Source: Clostridia bacterium (lineage in GTDB: Bacteria > Bacillota > Clostridia > Oscillospirales > CAG-272). From it: a stretch of DNA of 43,389 nucleotides. The position numbers and the translations under genes were made by a program. Of this stretch, positions 16,046-25,057 are shown in pieces; position 1 is the first letter of the stretch; each line of letters starts with the position of its first letter. The notes under the pieces are model-generated. The model saw only the letters and a list, made by a program, of their open reading frames with translations. It did not search any database and had not been told where the DNA came from. The DNA lies in contig JAFQPI010000046.1 in the NCBI GenBank assembly GCA_017411805.1, forward strand, positions 1-43,389. The letters are read 5' to 3'.

Positions 16046-17485
16046 ATGAAGATAAAGATCAACCGATCCGAAAAACTCGGCAGATACATCGATCCCACTC
16101 GTTTTCAGAACAGCACTCTGCGCTATTCGCCGCCCGAGGATTTTCCCGCATATATGGCAAAAGAGATCGGCCGCGCCGAGGTTATGCGCGTCTGGATCAC
16201 GCTTGACGAGTATTGGGATTACAGAACGGGCACGTTTTATCCCGACTACGACATCGGCGTTGCGCGTTACCCCACCGAGGAGCTACACTACCCCTACGAT
16301 TGGAAAAACATCGTCCCCGCTCCCTCGGGAACGCGATTTGTGGCTTACCTTACCTCACACGCAAAGGAGGCAGACGAGCTTCTCCTGAACGTCCGCCGAC
16401 TCGAGCGCGAGGTTTCGGACGGAGTCATAACATACGATCAGTATGAAAGTATATTCGAGAAGTCTGTCGAATATTGTAAAGAACTTGCGCCGAATATCCG
16501 CTATATCGAGTGCTGCAACGAGGTCGATATCCGCTCGTTCGGACTGCTCACAGCCGAGGAATACGTAAAGATATATCTTTGCGCATACCGTGCCGTCAAG
16601 CGTCTCAATGAAAAGCATAACTATGAGCTCCCCCTCGAGCTCGGCGGTTTTGCGGCGGCGCATCCGATCACGGTCTGGGATATGATGCGTGAGATCGTTG
16701 AAAAGCTGCAAAAGATGGGCGTGGAGATGGATTTTTATTCCTACCACCACTACGACGCGCACGCGGTTCCGACTCTCGTGGGCAAGAAAAAGTATGAGAT
16801 TGCGAAGCTTTCGGGAGTCGATAAGCTGAAATATCTCGTGAAGCTTCATAATGAAATGCTTGCGGATCTCGGATTGCCGAAAAAGCCCGTCTTCCTCAAC
16901 GAGCTCGGCAAGGCGAAAACAACTGGCATTGACGGCGATTCGCTCTACAACGCCGCGGGTATCATCACCTATCTGCTCGCCTTCGGATGCGAGGAAGAGC
17001 CCGAGCTTTGTCCTTTCCCCTGGTGCACCTTCCATAACCCGAAGCTGCAGATATCTTTCACGCAATTCCTGCTCTGCGAGGACGGAAGCTACGCAATGAC
17101 ACCGAACGGAGTCGCGGTCAAGATGCTCCACGAGCTTTGCGGCGAGCGGCTCGGAGTTACGGTTGAAGAAGCACTCTCACGCGATGCCGAATATTGCGCC
17201 GTTGCCGTCGAGGACGAAAAGGGAATATCCGTGATCGTTGTCAACACCTCGGGCGAATCGATCGTCGGCGAGCTTGAGATCGCGGGAATGCCCGAGGGTG
17301 AGTATACCATCAAGGGTCACCTCTGCGACTCGAGCCATAATAACGTAGTCACGGGCAAGACCTGCACGGGTAAGGCTGTTGAGATGACGGCTGAGGCTGT
17401 CCGCAAGGTCGGCGAGGACGGAATTTTCAGACATTTCTTCTCGCTTGAAAAGAACGCCTTTACGCTATATAGAATTGAAAAGTAA
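16046..17485 (+). CDS. Clan GH-A glycoside hydrolase, family uncertain
   Basis: This 479-residue protein has no signal peptide. It has a TIM-barrel layout with a probable acid/base Glu in ECCNEVDIRS (about residue 159) and a nucleophile Glu in VFLNELGKAK (about 286). YSYHHYDAH supplies a typical strand with His. The last ~90 residues form a beta domain (GISVIVVNTSGESIVGELEI) as in GH39/GH51-type enzymes. It is related to, but clearly different from, the hydrolase at 11060. A ribosome site AAAGGA precedes the ATG. It closes the same-strand series and is followed by a bidirectional terminator. The substrate is probably a small oligosaccharide in the cytoplasm. Confidence 0.7.
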   Translation: MKIKINRSEKLGRYIDPTRFQNSTLRYSPPEDFPAYMAKEIGRAEVMRVWITLDEYWDYRTGTFYPDYDIGVARYPTEELHYPYDWKNIVPAPSGTRFVAYLTSHAKEADELLLNVRRLEREVSDGVITYDQYESIFEKSVEYCKELAPNIRYIECCNEVDIRSFGLLTAEEYVKIYLCAYRAVKRLNEKHNYELPLELGGFAAAHPITVWDMMREIVEKLQKMGVEMDFYSYHHYDAHAVPTLVGKKKYEIAKLSGVDKLKYLVKLHNEMLADLGLPKKPVFLNELGKAKTTGIDGDSLYNAAGIITYLLAFGCEEEPELCPFPWCTFHNPKLQISFTQFLLCEDGSYAMTPNGVAVKMLHELCGERLGVTVEEALSRDAEYCAVAVEDEKGISVIVVNTSGESIVGELEIAGMPEGEYTIKGHLCDSSHNNVVTGKTCTGKAVEMTAEAVRKVGEDGIFRHFFSLEKNAFTLYRIEK

Positions 17486-17492
17486 TGAAAAA

Positions 17493-17526
17493 TACCGCTT
17501 CATCGGTTGCGATGAAGCGGTACTTT
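17493..17526. terminator. Bidirectional terminator
   Basis: A perfect 12-bp stem (TACCGCTTCATC / GATGAAGCGGTA, 6-nt loop) is preceded by an A-run and followed by CTTTTTA. It separates the glycoside-hydrolase gene from the convergent histidine kinase gene. Confidence 0.9.
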
Positions 17527-18813
17527 TTATTGTTTCGGTAAAATTATCTGCACGCCGAACATATCGTCTTCCTCGAAGTAGTCGATCATTCCGCCGTATT
17601 CGGCGACGATGTTTTCTACGATCTTATGACCGAGGCCGTGGGCGGCGCGATCCTTCTTGGTCGAGGCAAGGTCGGGATTGTCGGCGAGGACGGGGCGGGA
17701 GACGGTGTTCTTGCAGATTATCATTCGGTTCGTGTTTTCGATCGAGAAGAGAAGCTCGATGCGCTTTTCGTCAAGTCCCTCGATCGCCTCAACGGCATTG
17801 TCGAGGATATTGCCCATCAGGGACGCCAGATCCTTATCCGCAATGTCGGAGAGGTCGCCGACCGAGCCCGAGATGACGATCTGCGTGTCCTTGAGCGTTC
17901 CGAGTCTTGAGTTGATCAGATAATCGAGGGTTCTGTTATCCGAGCGGATGATCCTGCCCATCGAGTCAAGGCTTGGCATCAGCTCGCGCAGATAGCTGCG
18001 GCAAGCCTCAGTATCGCCCTCGTCGAGCTGTGCCGAGATCAGCGAGAGGCTGTTCTTCATCTCGTGCTGCATGTGTCGGACGCTCTGCCAGAGTGCGGTC
18101 GCCTCCTTGTGGCGCGCGTTGTCGAATTCGGTCTTCTCCTCGAGAAGGCGGAGCTCATATTCGCTCTTTTGCAGGCGTTGTATCTGCGAGAGCATAAAGT
18201 AGAGCATTACGTTCGTCATTACGAATGCAAGCGCGATGACGGTTATCTGAAAACCCGTGACACCGCTGTTCTCGAGGGTGGCGACGTACATGGTCATTCC
18301 GAGACCTATCATCGTCGCGACCGAGATGAGGAACGTGAAGATCGCGCTCTTTTTGTTTATCGATCCGTCGATCGAGAAGAATGCGAGTATCAGCCTTACG
18401 ACGGCGAAGAGAATGATCTTATGCAGGGTCAGATAGATGTATCTTGCGGTCGTGACGCTGCCTTGGAAAAGGAGGTTGACGTCGCCGATGATGGAGGAGA
18501 TCGCAAGAAAGAGCAGACTGCTCGCCGCCATCAGCATTATCCAATAGGTCATTACGGCGAGGATCTGCCTGAAGGTGATCTTACGCTTGACGAAGACGGT
18601 GTATAGAAGCGCGAGCAGCATACAGATCAACACGCCGACCAGATTGAAGTCGGCGAGGTATTTATCGCAGAAGAGAGTGAGCGCGAATAGAAGAGAGGCG
18701 GCTATGATCGGGTATATCGGCTTCGGTTTCATTCCGATAAAACGGGTGATGAACCATATCGCAAGCACGGAATCGAAGAGGCTCGCGCCGAATTCGAAGA
18801 GGATCGGGATCAT
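17527..18813 (-). CDS. AgrC-like sensor histidine kinase (GHKL)
   Basis: This 428-residue membrane kinase has about six N-terminal membrane helices (to about residue 205) and a short coiled stretch. It then has a dimerisation box MQHEMKNSL with the phosphorylated His near 250. The ATP-binding N box is SLMGNILDNAVEAIEG, and the glycine box is GLGHKIVENIV. This is the HPK10/AgrC type, usually sensing peptides. No peptide precursor or AgrB-like protease is nearby. Its start overlaps the stop of the response regulator by ATGA (18810-18813). The signal is unknown. Confidence 0.9.
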   Translation of the reverse strand: MIPILFEFGASLFDSVLAIWFITRFIGMKPKPIYPIIAASLLFALTLFCDKYLADFNLVGVLICMLLALLYTVFVKRKITFRQILAVMTYWIMLMAASSLLFLAISSIIGDVNLLFQGSVTTARYIYLTLHKIILFAVVRLILAFFSIDGSINKKSAIFTFLISVATMIGLGMTMYVATLENSGVTGFQITVIALAFVMTNVMLYFMLSQIQRLQKSEYELRLLEEKTEFDNARHKEATALWQSVRHMQHEMKNSLSLISAQLDEGDTEACRSYLRELMPSLDSMGRIIRSDNRTLDYLINSRLGTLKDTQIVISGSVGDLSDIADKDLASLMGNILDNAVEAIEGLDEKRIELLFSIENTNRMIICKNTVSRPVLADNPDLASTKKDRAAHGLGHKIVENIVAEYGGMIDYFEEDDMFGVQIILPKQ

Positions 18814-19547
18814 TTCGAGTACCTCCTGCGGATAAACTGCATGTAGGCTTCCTTGAAGCGCGGCTGTTTTGATCGGCTGATCGTTATCTCCGAGCCGTCC
18901 GACATAATAACCGTGCTGTTTTCAACTACTCTTCTTACCTGCTCGAGATTGATTATGTAAGCCGAATGGATCTTGAAAAATCTGCTGTCATTGATACAGA
19001 GAGCTTCAAGCGAGGTGATCGTTCCGCGGCATTTGTATTCGGTTCCGCCGATACAGCGGATGGTGTAATAATTTCCGCTGCTCTCAAAGCAGGAGATATC
19101 AGATGTGCGGAGAGTGATGGGTCCGTCGGTGCAGATGAAGCTGACGGTCTTGTTCTGTTGCGTGACCTTTTCAATCGCCTTGAGAAGCGCCGCGGGAAGC
19201 TCTTCGGCAAGGTGTGACTTGCGCAGAAAACGGAATGGACTGTAGGCAAAGGAGCTGTAGACGAAATTATCGTAAGCCGAGACGAAGATGATCAGCGTTT
19301 CGGGATATCGTTCCGCGATTCTTTCGGCAAGATCAAAGCCCGTGATTCGCGGCATGTCGATATCGAGAAAAATGATGTTGAAGGCATCTTTTTCAAGATG
19401 CGACAGAACGTCCGCGGCGGATGTGAAGGCGGGATATACGCGGCAGTCGGATGCCTCGGGTATTTCGCGCGCGCAAAGAGCTGAAATATCACGCTCAAGT
19501 GCCTCGGCAAAGCTTTTGCTGTCGTCGCAAACGGCAATTTTTATCAT
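18810..19547 (-). CDS. LytTR-family response regulator
   Basis: This 245-residue protein has a receiver domain with acidic pair Asp8-Asp9, the phosphorylation site Asp62 in IIFLDIDMP, and a conserved FLRKSH segment. A LytTR DNA-binding domain follows (about 135-240) with SGNYYTI, FKIHSAYIINLEQV and ITISRSKQPRFKEA. The ATG at 19547 is chosen because GGAGG lies 6 nt upstream; the reading frame is open further upstream but has no ribosome site. It pairs with the AgrC-like kinase and is transcribed from its own promoter (19579-19607), divergent from the AraC gene at 19707. Confidence 0.92.
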   Translation of the reverse strand: MIKIAVCDDSKSFAEALERDISALCAREIPEASDCRVYPAFTSAADVLSHLEKDAFNIIFLDIDMPRITGFDLAERIAERYPETLIIFVSAYDNFVYSSFAYSPFRFLRKSHLAEELPAALLKAIEKVTQQNKTVSFICTDGPITLRTSDISCFESSGNYYTIRCIGGTEYKCRGTITSLEALCINDSRFFKIHSAYIINLEQVRRVVENSTVIMSDGSEITISRSKQPRFKEAYMQFIRRRYSK

Positions 19548-19578
19548 CACGAGCCTCCAATTTGTCTGAATATATATA

Positions 19579-19607
19579 AATATATCATATTTATGCCCGC
19601 AAGTCAA
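19579..19607 (-). promoter_or_regulatory. Promoter of the two-component operon
   Basis: On the minus strand TTGACT (19607-19602), 17 nt, TATATT (19584-19579), ending about 30 nt before the start codon. Confidence 0.75.
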
Positions 19608-19637
19608 GCATATGGGTATATTTTAACAGATTTGACC

Positions 19638-19666
19638 TTGACAACAAGTCGCAAAAGTGATATTAT
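19638..19666 (+). promoter_or_regulatory. Promoter of the AraC gene with putative operator in its spacer
   Basis: TTGACA (19638-19643), 17 nt, TATTAT (19661-19666). The spacer holds AAGTCGCAAAAGT (19646-19658), found again at 20600-20612 before the next operon. A regulator bound here would block its own promoter. Confidence 0.65.
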
Positions 19667-19706
19667 TATCTTAAAAGAACGAAAAATAAGCAATTTGAGG
19701 TTGAAA

Positions 19707-20615
19707 ATGAGGCAGGAAATTTCAATTCCGCTCGCAAGCGGAAAGAAGATAAAGGTCAGATATGCGAACGAGGACGTCTCTCCCGAGACTTATTACGATC
19801 ATATGCACGACCATTCGCTTCTTGAGGTCTGCATATTCCTTTCCGGCAAGATGCTCCATTTTTCCGGCGGACACACCTACCGCCTTTCGCGCGGAGAGCT
19901 CTTTTTTGCGCGCCCGGGCGAGCTTCATTACGCTCTTGCGGCAGAAAAATCGGTTTACGAGCGGTATGCTTTCTGGGTTCCCGAGGACGTATTCGACTTT
20001 TTGATCGGCGGCAGGGAATCGACGGTCTCGGTCTTTGGCGATGAAAAGCGCGGAGAGGGAAGGGTGTTCAGCCTCCGCGAGGGAAAGCTTGAAGGTCTTA
20101 TCGAAAGGCTCGAATATCTTCGCGATTCGATTCCGGGCGGCGATTCGGTCGTGATATTCGCGCGCCTCTGCGAGGTCATAAGCTATATCAACAAGAGCGC
20201 GGACGAATCGGATTCGGCTTACGGAAACGGAAGCCGCGAGATCCCCGCGATAATACACAACGTCATCCGCTACGTCCGCGATAACTATCAGACTATCACG
20301 GGAATTGACGAGATCGCCGGTAAATTCTACATAAACCGCGATTATCTAACCCGTGTTTTTTCAAAATATACGGGTATGACGGTTCACGATTATATCCGCG
20401 TCATCCGTATAAACCGTGCCCGCGCCATGCTCGCCGACAAAAGGGGTGTCACCGAGACGGCGTATGCCTGCGGCTTCAACAGCACGTCATATTTCATCCG
20501 CGTTTTCTCAAAGTCGGTCGGCTTGACTCCCGCAAAATTCCGTACACTCGGTACAGAAATGCTGTCAAAACCCAACAACATTGTTGCGGAAATCAAAAAA
20601 AGTCGCAAAAGTTAA
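19707..20615 (+). CDS. AraC-family transcriptional regulator with cupin-like sensor
   Basis: This 302-residue protein has an N-terminal AraC-type cupin domain: HDHSLLEVCIFLSGKMLHF and RLSRGELFFARPGELHYAL form the usual sugar-binding beta barrel. The C-terminal DNA-binding domain has two helix-turn-helix units (IDEIAGKFYINRDYLTRVFS and TAYACGFNSTSYFIRVFSKS), with GLTPAKFRTL at the end. The ATG at 19707 is preferred because GAGG precedes it. It lies between a two-component operon and the FAD-oxidoreductase operon. The shared 13-nt motif in its own promoter and upstream of that operon suggests that it represses itself and activates the operon. Confidence 0.9.
   Translation: MRQEISIPLASGKKIKVRYANEDVSPETYYDHMHDHSLLEVCIFLSGKMLHFSGGHTYRLSRGELFFARPGELHYALAAEKSVYERYAFWVPEDVFDFLIGGRESTVSVFGDEKRGEGRVFSLREGKLEGLIERLEYLRDSIPGGDSVVIFARLCEVISYINKSADESDSAYGNGSREIPAIIHNVIRYVRDNYQTITGIDEIAGKFYINRDYLTRVFSKYTGMTVHDYIRVIRINRARAMLADKRGVTETAYACGFNSTSYFIRVFSKSVGLTPAKFRTLGTEMLSKPNNIVAEIKKSRKS
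20600..20612 (+). promoter_or_regulatory. Putative AraC operator upstream of the FAD-oxidoreductase operon
   Basis: AAGTCGCAAAAGT is identical to 19646-19658 and is followed in both places by a similar NANATT. It overlaps the last codons of the AraC gene and lies upstream of a promoter with TATAAT at 20659-20664 but a poor -35 box, the usual layout of an activated promoter. Confidence 0.5.
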
Positions 20616-20708
20616 ATTTTTGGTAGGAATTTTAGTATCTACATATCTAAATAAGCGTTATAATTAAGTTGATAATTATATTTTCATTTATAGGAGCACT
20701 TTTATATT

Positions 20709-22007
20709 ATGGATAAGCTTACGTATTCGAGCACTCTCCCCTATCTCGGAGAGTATGACATCTGCGTTATAGGCGGAGGACCCGCAGGCGTTTGCGCCGC
20801 TATCGAAGCCGCACGCGAGGGCAAGAAGACCGTCATCGTTGAAACAACGGGCATGCTTGGCGGCATGGCAACGGCGGCTCTCGTCGGTCCCTTTATGACC
20901 TGCTATGACAGTAAGGGTGAGGAGAGAGTCGTACGCGGCATTTTCGATGAGATCGTTGACCGTACCATCGAGATCAACGGTGCGATCTCGCCCGACGAGA
21001 CCGACGCGCCGAGCGTTTATACCTCCTTCCTCAAGAAGTATCATCGCCGCGTCACTCCTTTCGACTCCTATGCTCTTCAGCTCGTTCTTGACAGAATGTG
21101 CATCGAGGCGGGAGTTGAGATCTTCCTTTACACAAAGTACGTTGACAGCGTCCTCGAGGACGGAAAGATAAAGTCGATCGTCCTTGCGGCTCCCGAGGGA
21201 CTTGTTGCCCTTAAGGCTGAGCTCTTCATCGACTGCACGGGCAACGCAGACGTTGCAGCAAAGTCCGGTGTCGAGACCTGGTGGGGCTCGGAGGACGGTA
21301 TGCTTCCTCAGCCCGGAACGCTCTTCTTTGAGGTCGACGATGCAGACGACGAGGCTTTCGAGGGCAGAGGCAAGCGTCCGACACAGCCTACAAAGTGTTA
21401 CAGAAAACCCATTCCCGGCACTTATAAGGTAAACCATTACCGCGTTTACGGCGTCAATGCCAACAGCGCAAGAAGCATGACCGATGCGCACATCGAGGCT
21501 CGTGAGCAGGTCCTCGATTCCTACAAGGATCTTCTTGAGACCGAGGGCTTTGAGCATTGCAAGATCACGCAGGTCGCTCCCGTGCTCGGTATCCGCGAGT
21601 CGAGACATATCGTCGGTAAGTACCGCTTGACGGTAAACGATATCTCCGAGGGCGTTTTCTTCGATGATACTGTCGTCGTTTTCGGCTACGGAATGGACGT
21701 CCACAGCCGCGACGGTCAGATCTCGGGCGGCTTCCACGGCAAGACAGCAAGAAAATACACCATCCCCTACCGCTCGCTCGTTCCCGAGGGATGCTCGAAT
21801 CTTCTCGTTGCGGGCAGACCGATCTCGGCTGAATCTCAGGCTGCGGGCGCGTTCAGAGTAATTCCCGCTTGTATGGCTATGGGTCAGGCTGCGGGTCAGG
21901 CTTGCGCTATCGCGCTTGGCGCGGGATGCGAGGTTGGCAATATCGATACCGATCTCCTCCGCGACCGTCTCCGCGCACACGGCGCGATCGTTGATTACGA
22001 AAAATAA
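20709..22007 (+). CDS. FAD-dependent oxidoreductase (FAD_oxidored family)
   Basis: This 432-residue flavoprotein has an N-terminal dinucleotide-binding motif CVIGGGPAGVCAA (glycines 22, 24 and 27) and an acidic end to strand 2 (VIVE). It then has ETTGMLGGMATAALVGPFM, DCTGNADVA and a C-terminal AGRPISAESQAAGAFRVIP that contacts the flavin. These match the PF12831-type enzymes common in polysaccharide clusters of Firmicutes and Bacteroidetes, where the substrate is usually unknown. No signal peptide is present, so it acts in the cytoplasm. AGGAG stands upstream of the ATG with a rather long spacing of about 12 nt. It leads a series of four genes, the rest of which are secreted. Confidence 0.85.
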   Translation: MDKLTYSSTLPYLGEYDICVIGGGPAGVCAAIEAAREGKKTVIVETTGMLGGMATAALVGPFMTCYDSKGEERVVRGIFDEIVDRTIEINGAISPDETDAPSVYTSFLKKYHRRVTPFDSYALQLVLDRMCIEAGVEIFLYTKYVDSVLEDGKIKSIVLAAPEGLVALKAELFIDCTGNADVAAKSGVETWWGSEDGMLPQPGTLFFEVDDADDEAFEGRGKRPTQPTKCYRKPIPGTYKVNHYRVYGVNANSARSMTDAHIEAREQVLDSYKDLLETEGFEHCKITQVAPVLGIRESRHIVGKYRLTVNDISEGVFFDDTVVVFGYGMDVHSRDGQISGGFHGKTARKYTIPYRSLVPEGCSNLLVAGRPISAESQAAGAFRVIPACMAMGQAAGQACAIALGAGCEVGNIDTDLLRDRLRAHGAIVDYEK

Positions 22008-22033
22008 AAATTCAGAATAAAGAGGTTTTTGTT

Positions 22034-23518
22034 ATGAAAAGGTTCAATACTGTCAAGTCTCTTGTTTCTATCCTTTTGGCACTGATGATGCTTTTGCCAT
22101 GTCTTGTTTCCTGTGCCGACACGGGAACGGCTGAAGTGACAACCGCGCCCGTCACCGCCACGACCACAGAGGGCTCGGGCGATTCTGTGATCGAGGAGAC
22201 CACCAGAGATACGCTTCCCGAGCTTGATTTCGGCGGGGAAGAGGTAAACATCCTTTATTGGGAAAACGCAAATAACAATGAGTTCTTCGTTGAGGAAACC
22301 GACGGAACCGATATCAACGACGTTGTTTACAGACGTAACGAGAACGTTCAGGACAGACTTAATTTCAAGTTCGCGTGGAACGGTCAGAAGGGCGCAAAGG
22401 GCAATCTTGAATCCTTTGTCACCTATATGAGAACGGGAATCGACTCGGGCGAGAATATCGAGATCGTAGCCGTTCACAGTATGGTTATGGGTGCGGTCGC
22501 GGCTGAGGGCTATCTCCAGAATCTCGGCGACGTTGATCACATCAATCTTGATTCTCCCTGGTGGCCGGAGGATCTTGTTGAGAACTCGACGATCAAGGGC
22601 AATATCTTCTTCGTTTCGGGAGATATCTCGCTCAATACCCTTCTCGGTATGGAGGGCGTATTCTTCAATAAGGATATGACAGAATCCGATCTTTACAGCC
22701 ACGTTCACAATAAGACCTGGACCATTGAGCAGATGTTCAACGAAAGTAAGGATGCTTATAAGGATTCTACCGGCGACGGCAAGAGCGATGACGACGTATT
22801 CGGCTACATAACCTATTCCGGTATGATCAACGCTATGTGCATCGGTATGGGCATCAGGATCACCGATAAGGACGAGGAGGGCTTTATCAAGCTTTCCGAT
22901 ACGTACGTTTCGGAGAAGACTCAGACTCTGATCGAGATGCTCAATTCCTATTTCTACAATAACAATGCCTGGTACTATACTCCCAAGAGCTGGAACGGCG
23001 CGGCTGAAACCTTCAGCGATGGACGCGCACTTTTCACTATGGCAAGCGTGCGTTACACTGTAAACGAGCTTGCCGGCTCGGACGTAACATACGGTATCCT
23101 TCCCGCTCCGCTTTATAATACCGACCAGGAAAGCTACCATACTCTGATGGCAAATACCTATACCATGTTTGGTATTTCGATCGGCTGTAAGGATACGACA
23201 AGACCCGGTGCGGTCATCGAGGCAATGGCTTCCGAGGGCTACCACACCGTAACACCCGTTGTATTCGAGGTTGCGCTCAAGGCGCGTTATTCTGATGACA
23301 GCTCGGATGCTATGATGTTTGACGTTCTCCGCGAGAGCGTTGTCATGGAGATCGGTCTCGTATTCAGCGATATGATCGGCGGCCTTCCCTCCAAGGCACT
23401 CTTCACTCTCGTAAATAACAAGAACGCGGACTGGATGTCCTATATGAAGCAGTACGATAAAAAGATAAATGGCAAGAACGGTTATCTCGATAAGCTCAAT
23501 CAAGCATTTGATAATTAA
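22034..23518 (+). CDS. Extracellular solute-binding lipoprotein (sugar ABC type)
   Basis: This 494-residue lipoprotein is a paralogue of 8501-10000. The signal peptide has lipobox LVSC (Cys near residue 28) and is followed by a Thr-rich linker. The core begins with VNILYWENANNNEFFVEE and YRRNENVQDRL. It would bind an oligosaccharide for ABC import, but no permease or ATPase lies beside it. The ribosome site AAAGAGG precedes the ATG, and the gene follows the FAD oxidoreductase by 26 nt. The downstream GLUG surface protein starts 22 nt after its stop, so the three are probably co-transcribed. Confidence 0.87.
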   Translation: MKRFNTVKSLVSILLALMMLLPCLVSCADTGTAEVTTAPVTATTTEGSGDSVIEETTRDTLPELDFGGEEVNILYWENANNNEFFVEETDGTDINDVVYRRNENVQDRLNFKFAWNGQKGAKGNLESFVTYMRTGIDSGENIEIVAVHSMVMGAVAAEGYLQNLGDVDHINLDSPWWPEDLVENSTIKGNIFFVSGDISLNTLLGMEGVFFNKDMTESDLYSHVHNKTWTIEQMFNESKDAYKDSTGDGKSDDDVFGYITYSGMINAMCIGMGIRITDKDEEGFIKLSDTYVSEKTQTLIEMLNSYFYNNNAWYYTPKSWNGAAETFSDGRALFTMASVRYTVNELAGSDVTYGILPAPLYNTDQESYHTLMANTYTMFGISIGCKDTTRPGAVIEAMASEGYHTVTPVVFEVALKARYSDDSSDAMMFDVLRESVVMEIGLVFSDMIGGLPSKALFTLVNNKNADWMSYMKQYDKKINGKNGYLDKLNQAFDN

Positions 23519-23540
23519 AATATAAGAAAGGGTACAAAAA

Positions 23541-25001
23541 ATGAAAAAGATCACAGCACTTACACTTGCGCTTATTCTTATGCTTTCCTTGGCTTCCCTC
23601 GGTACCTCTGCCGCAACGATGGCGGGCTCTACCGACGTTGACGTCTGGGACGGCACGACCGCGGCAGGCTTTTCAAGCGGCAGCGGCCTTCAGAACGACC
23701 CCTATATCATCAAGACGGGCGCAGAGCTCGACCTTCTTGCATCCACCTGTATGGGCGGCGAGAAATATGAAGATACATATTTCAGACTTGAAGCGGATAT
23801 CGACTGGGGCGGAAACATCTGGACTCCTATCGGATATGACACGACAAATCTTTTTGCAGGACATTTTGACGGCAACGGTCAGACCATTTATAATCTCGAG
23901 TGCTTTGAGGTTTATGCAGGCATCTTCGGCGTTATCAAGGGCGGTTCGATAAAGAACCTCAAGGTTGACTACGCTACCTTTACCACGGATACAAGATATG
24001 CCGGCGGTATCTGCGCTTGGATGAAGCTTGCTACCATCGAGGGCGTATCCGCGGGCGAGCACGTTATCGTTCAGGGTACCGATATCATGATGAATACCGC
24101 TCAGATGGGCGGCTGCTTTGGACTCGTTCACAGCTCCACCGTTCAGGGCGCAACCTTCTACGGAACTCTTAATTGCTACAGCGTAACAGGCTCCTGCTTT
24201 ATCGGCGGTATTGCCGGTGTTGTAGGCGGCGAGGCTACTATGAAGTATTGCGTGAACTACGGTAAGGTAAACAACCCCAATACTCCTCCCGTAGTTGATA
24301 ACGTATGCTATACCGGCGGTGTTGTCGGCGGTATCGGCGCATCGAGCAAAATCGGTACGGTTGAGTTTTGCGTAAACCACGGTGAGGTCAATTCCATCGA
24401 CGTTGCGGGCGGTGTTGCCGGCAGAATCCACGTTGATAACAGCGTAATGAGAAATTGCTACAACCTTGGTCAGGTTACCGGCGCGAGAGCGGGAACGGTT
24501 CTCGGATACCTCTCCAAGCTCTACGTCCTTGAGAGTAACTGCGGCGTTGAGTCTGCAGGCGTATCCAAGGCACTCGGCTATGAAAAGCCCAGCGAGGATC
24601 CCGCATATAAGGCTCCCGGCGACTCCAATATCAAGGTTGAGACTGAGAACGTTATCACTACCATCAGCGAATATAACGAGGCTGACGGACAGACTGCCGT
24701 TATCGTTCCGATATTCAATACCGTAACTCCCACCGAGCCCGCCGAAACTACTGCTCCCGATACCACCGAGGAACAGACAACCGAGGCTCCCGATACGACC
24801 GAGAAGCCCGAGGATTCTACAAAGGAAGAGACTCCCGAATCCACCAAGGCTCCTTCTACATCTGCTCCCGAGAATAATGATAATGAGACTCCTTCCAACA
24901 CAACAGCTCCCGAGAAGGAAAAGGGCTGCGGAGGCGTAGTATCCTTTGCCGCAATCCTTCTTTGCATCATTCCCGTTGCGGTAATTTCCAAAAAGCATTA
25001 A
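23541..25001 (+). CDS. GLUG-repeat surface protein with GCG-type C-terminal anchor
   Basis: This 486-residue secreted protein has a signal peptide (MKKITALTLALILMLSLASL). A right-handed beta-helix region follows with GLUG-like repeats (FDGNGQTIYNLECF, YAGIFGVIKGGSIKNLKVD and several CVNYGKV/CVNHGEV turns up to about residue 345). A Thr/Glu/Pro-rich stalk of about 90 residues comes next. The tail is KGCGGVVSFAAIL plus a hydrophobic helix and KKH. The tail looks like a sorting signal but has GCGG where LPXTG would be. I infer attachment to the cell surface; the enzyme is unknown. GLUG proteins often bind or display adhesins or glycans. A hairpin (25011-25043) follows the stop. Confidence 0.8.
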   Translation: MKKITALTLALILMLSLASLGTSAATMAGSTDVDVWDGTTAAGFSSGSGLQNDPYIIKTGAELDLLASTCMGGEKYEDTYFRLEADIDWGGNIWTPIGYDTTNLFAGHFDGNGQTIYNLECFEVYAGIFGVIKGGSIKNLKVDYATFTTDTRYAGGICAWMKLATIEGVSAGEHVIVQGTDIMMNTAQMGGCFGLVHSSTVQGATFYGTLNCYSVTGSCFIGGIAGVVGGEATMKYCVNYGKVNNPNTPPVVDNVCYTGGVVGGIGASSKIGTVEFCVNHGEVNSIDVAGGVAGRIHVDNSVMRNCYNLGQVTGARAGTVLGYLSKLYVLESNCGVESAGVSKALGYEKPSEDPAYKAPGDSNIKVETENVITTISEYNEADGQTAVIVPIFNTVTPTEPAETTAPDTTEEQTTEAPDTTEKPEDSTKEETPESTKAPSTSAPENNDNETPSNTTAPEKEKGCGGVVSFAAILLCIIPVAVISKKH

Positions 25002-25010
25002 TTGTCAAAT

Positions 25011-25043
25011 AAGCTTCTGTCGACATTTTTCCGTCGGCAGAAG
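25011..25043 (+). terminator. Hairpin after the GLUG gene, weak terminator
   Basis: An 8-bp stem AGCTTCTG / CAGAAGCT with an inner CGAC / GTCG pairing. There is no strong T-run after it, so it may be partial termination or mRNA protection ahead of the next gene. Confidence 0.45.
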
Positions 25044-25057
25044 CTATCTGTATAAAA

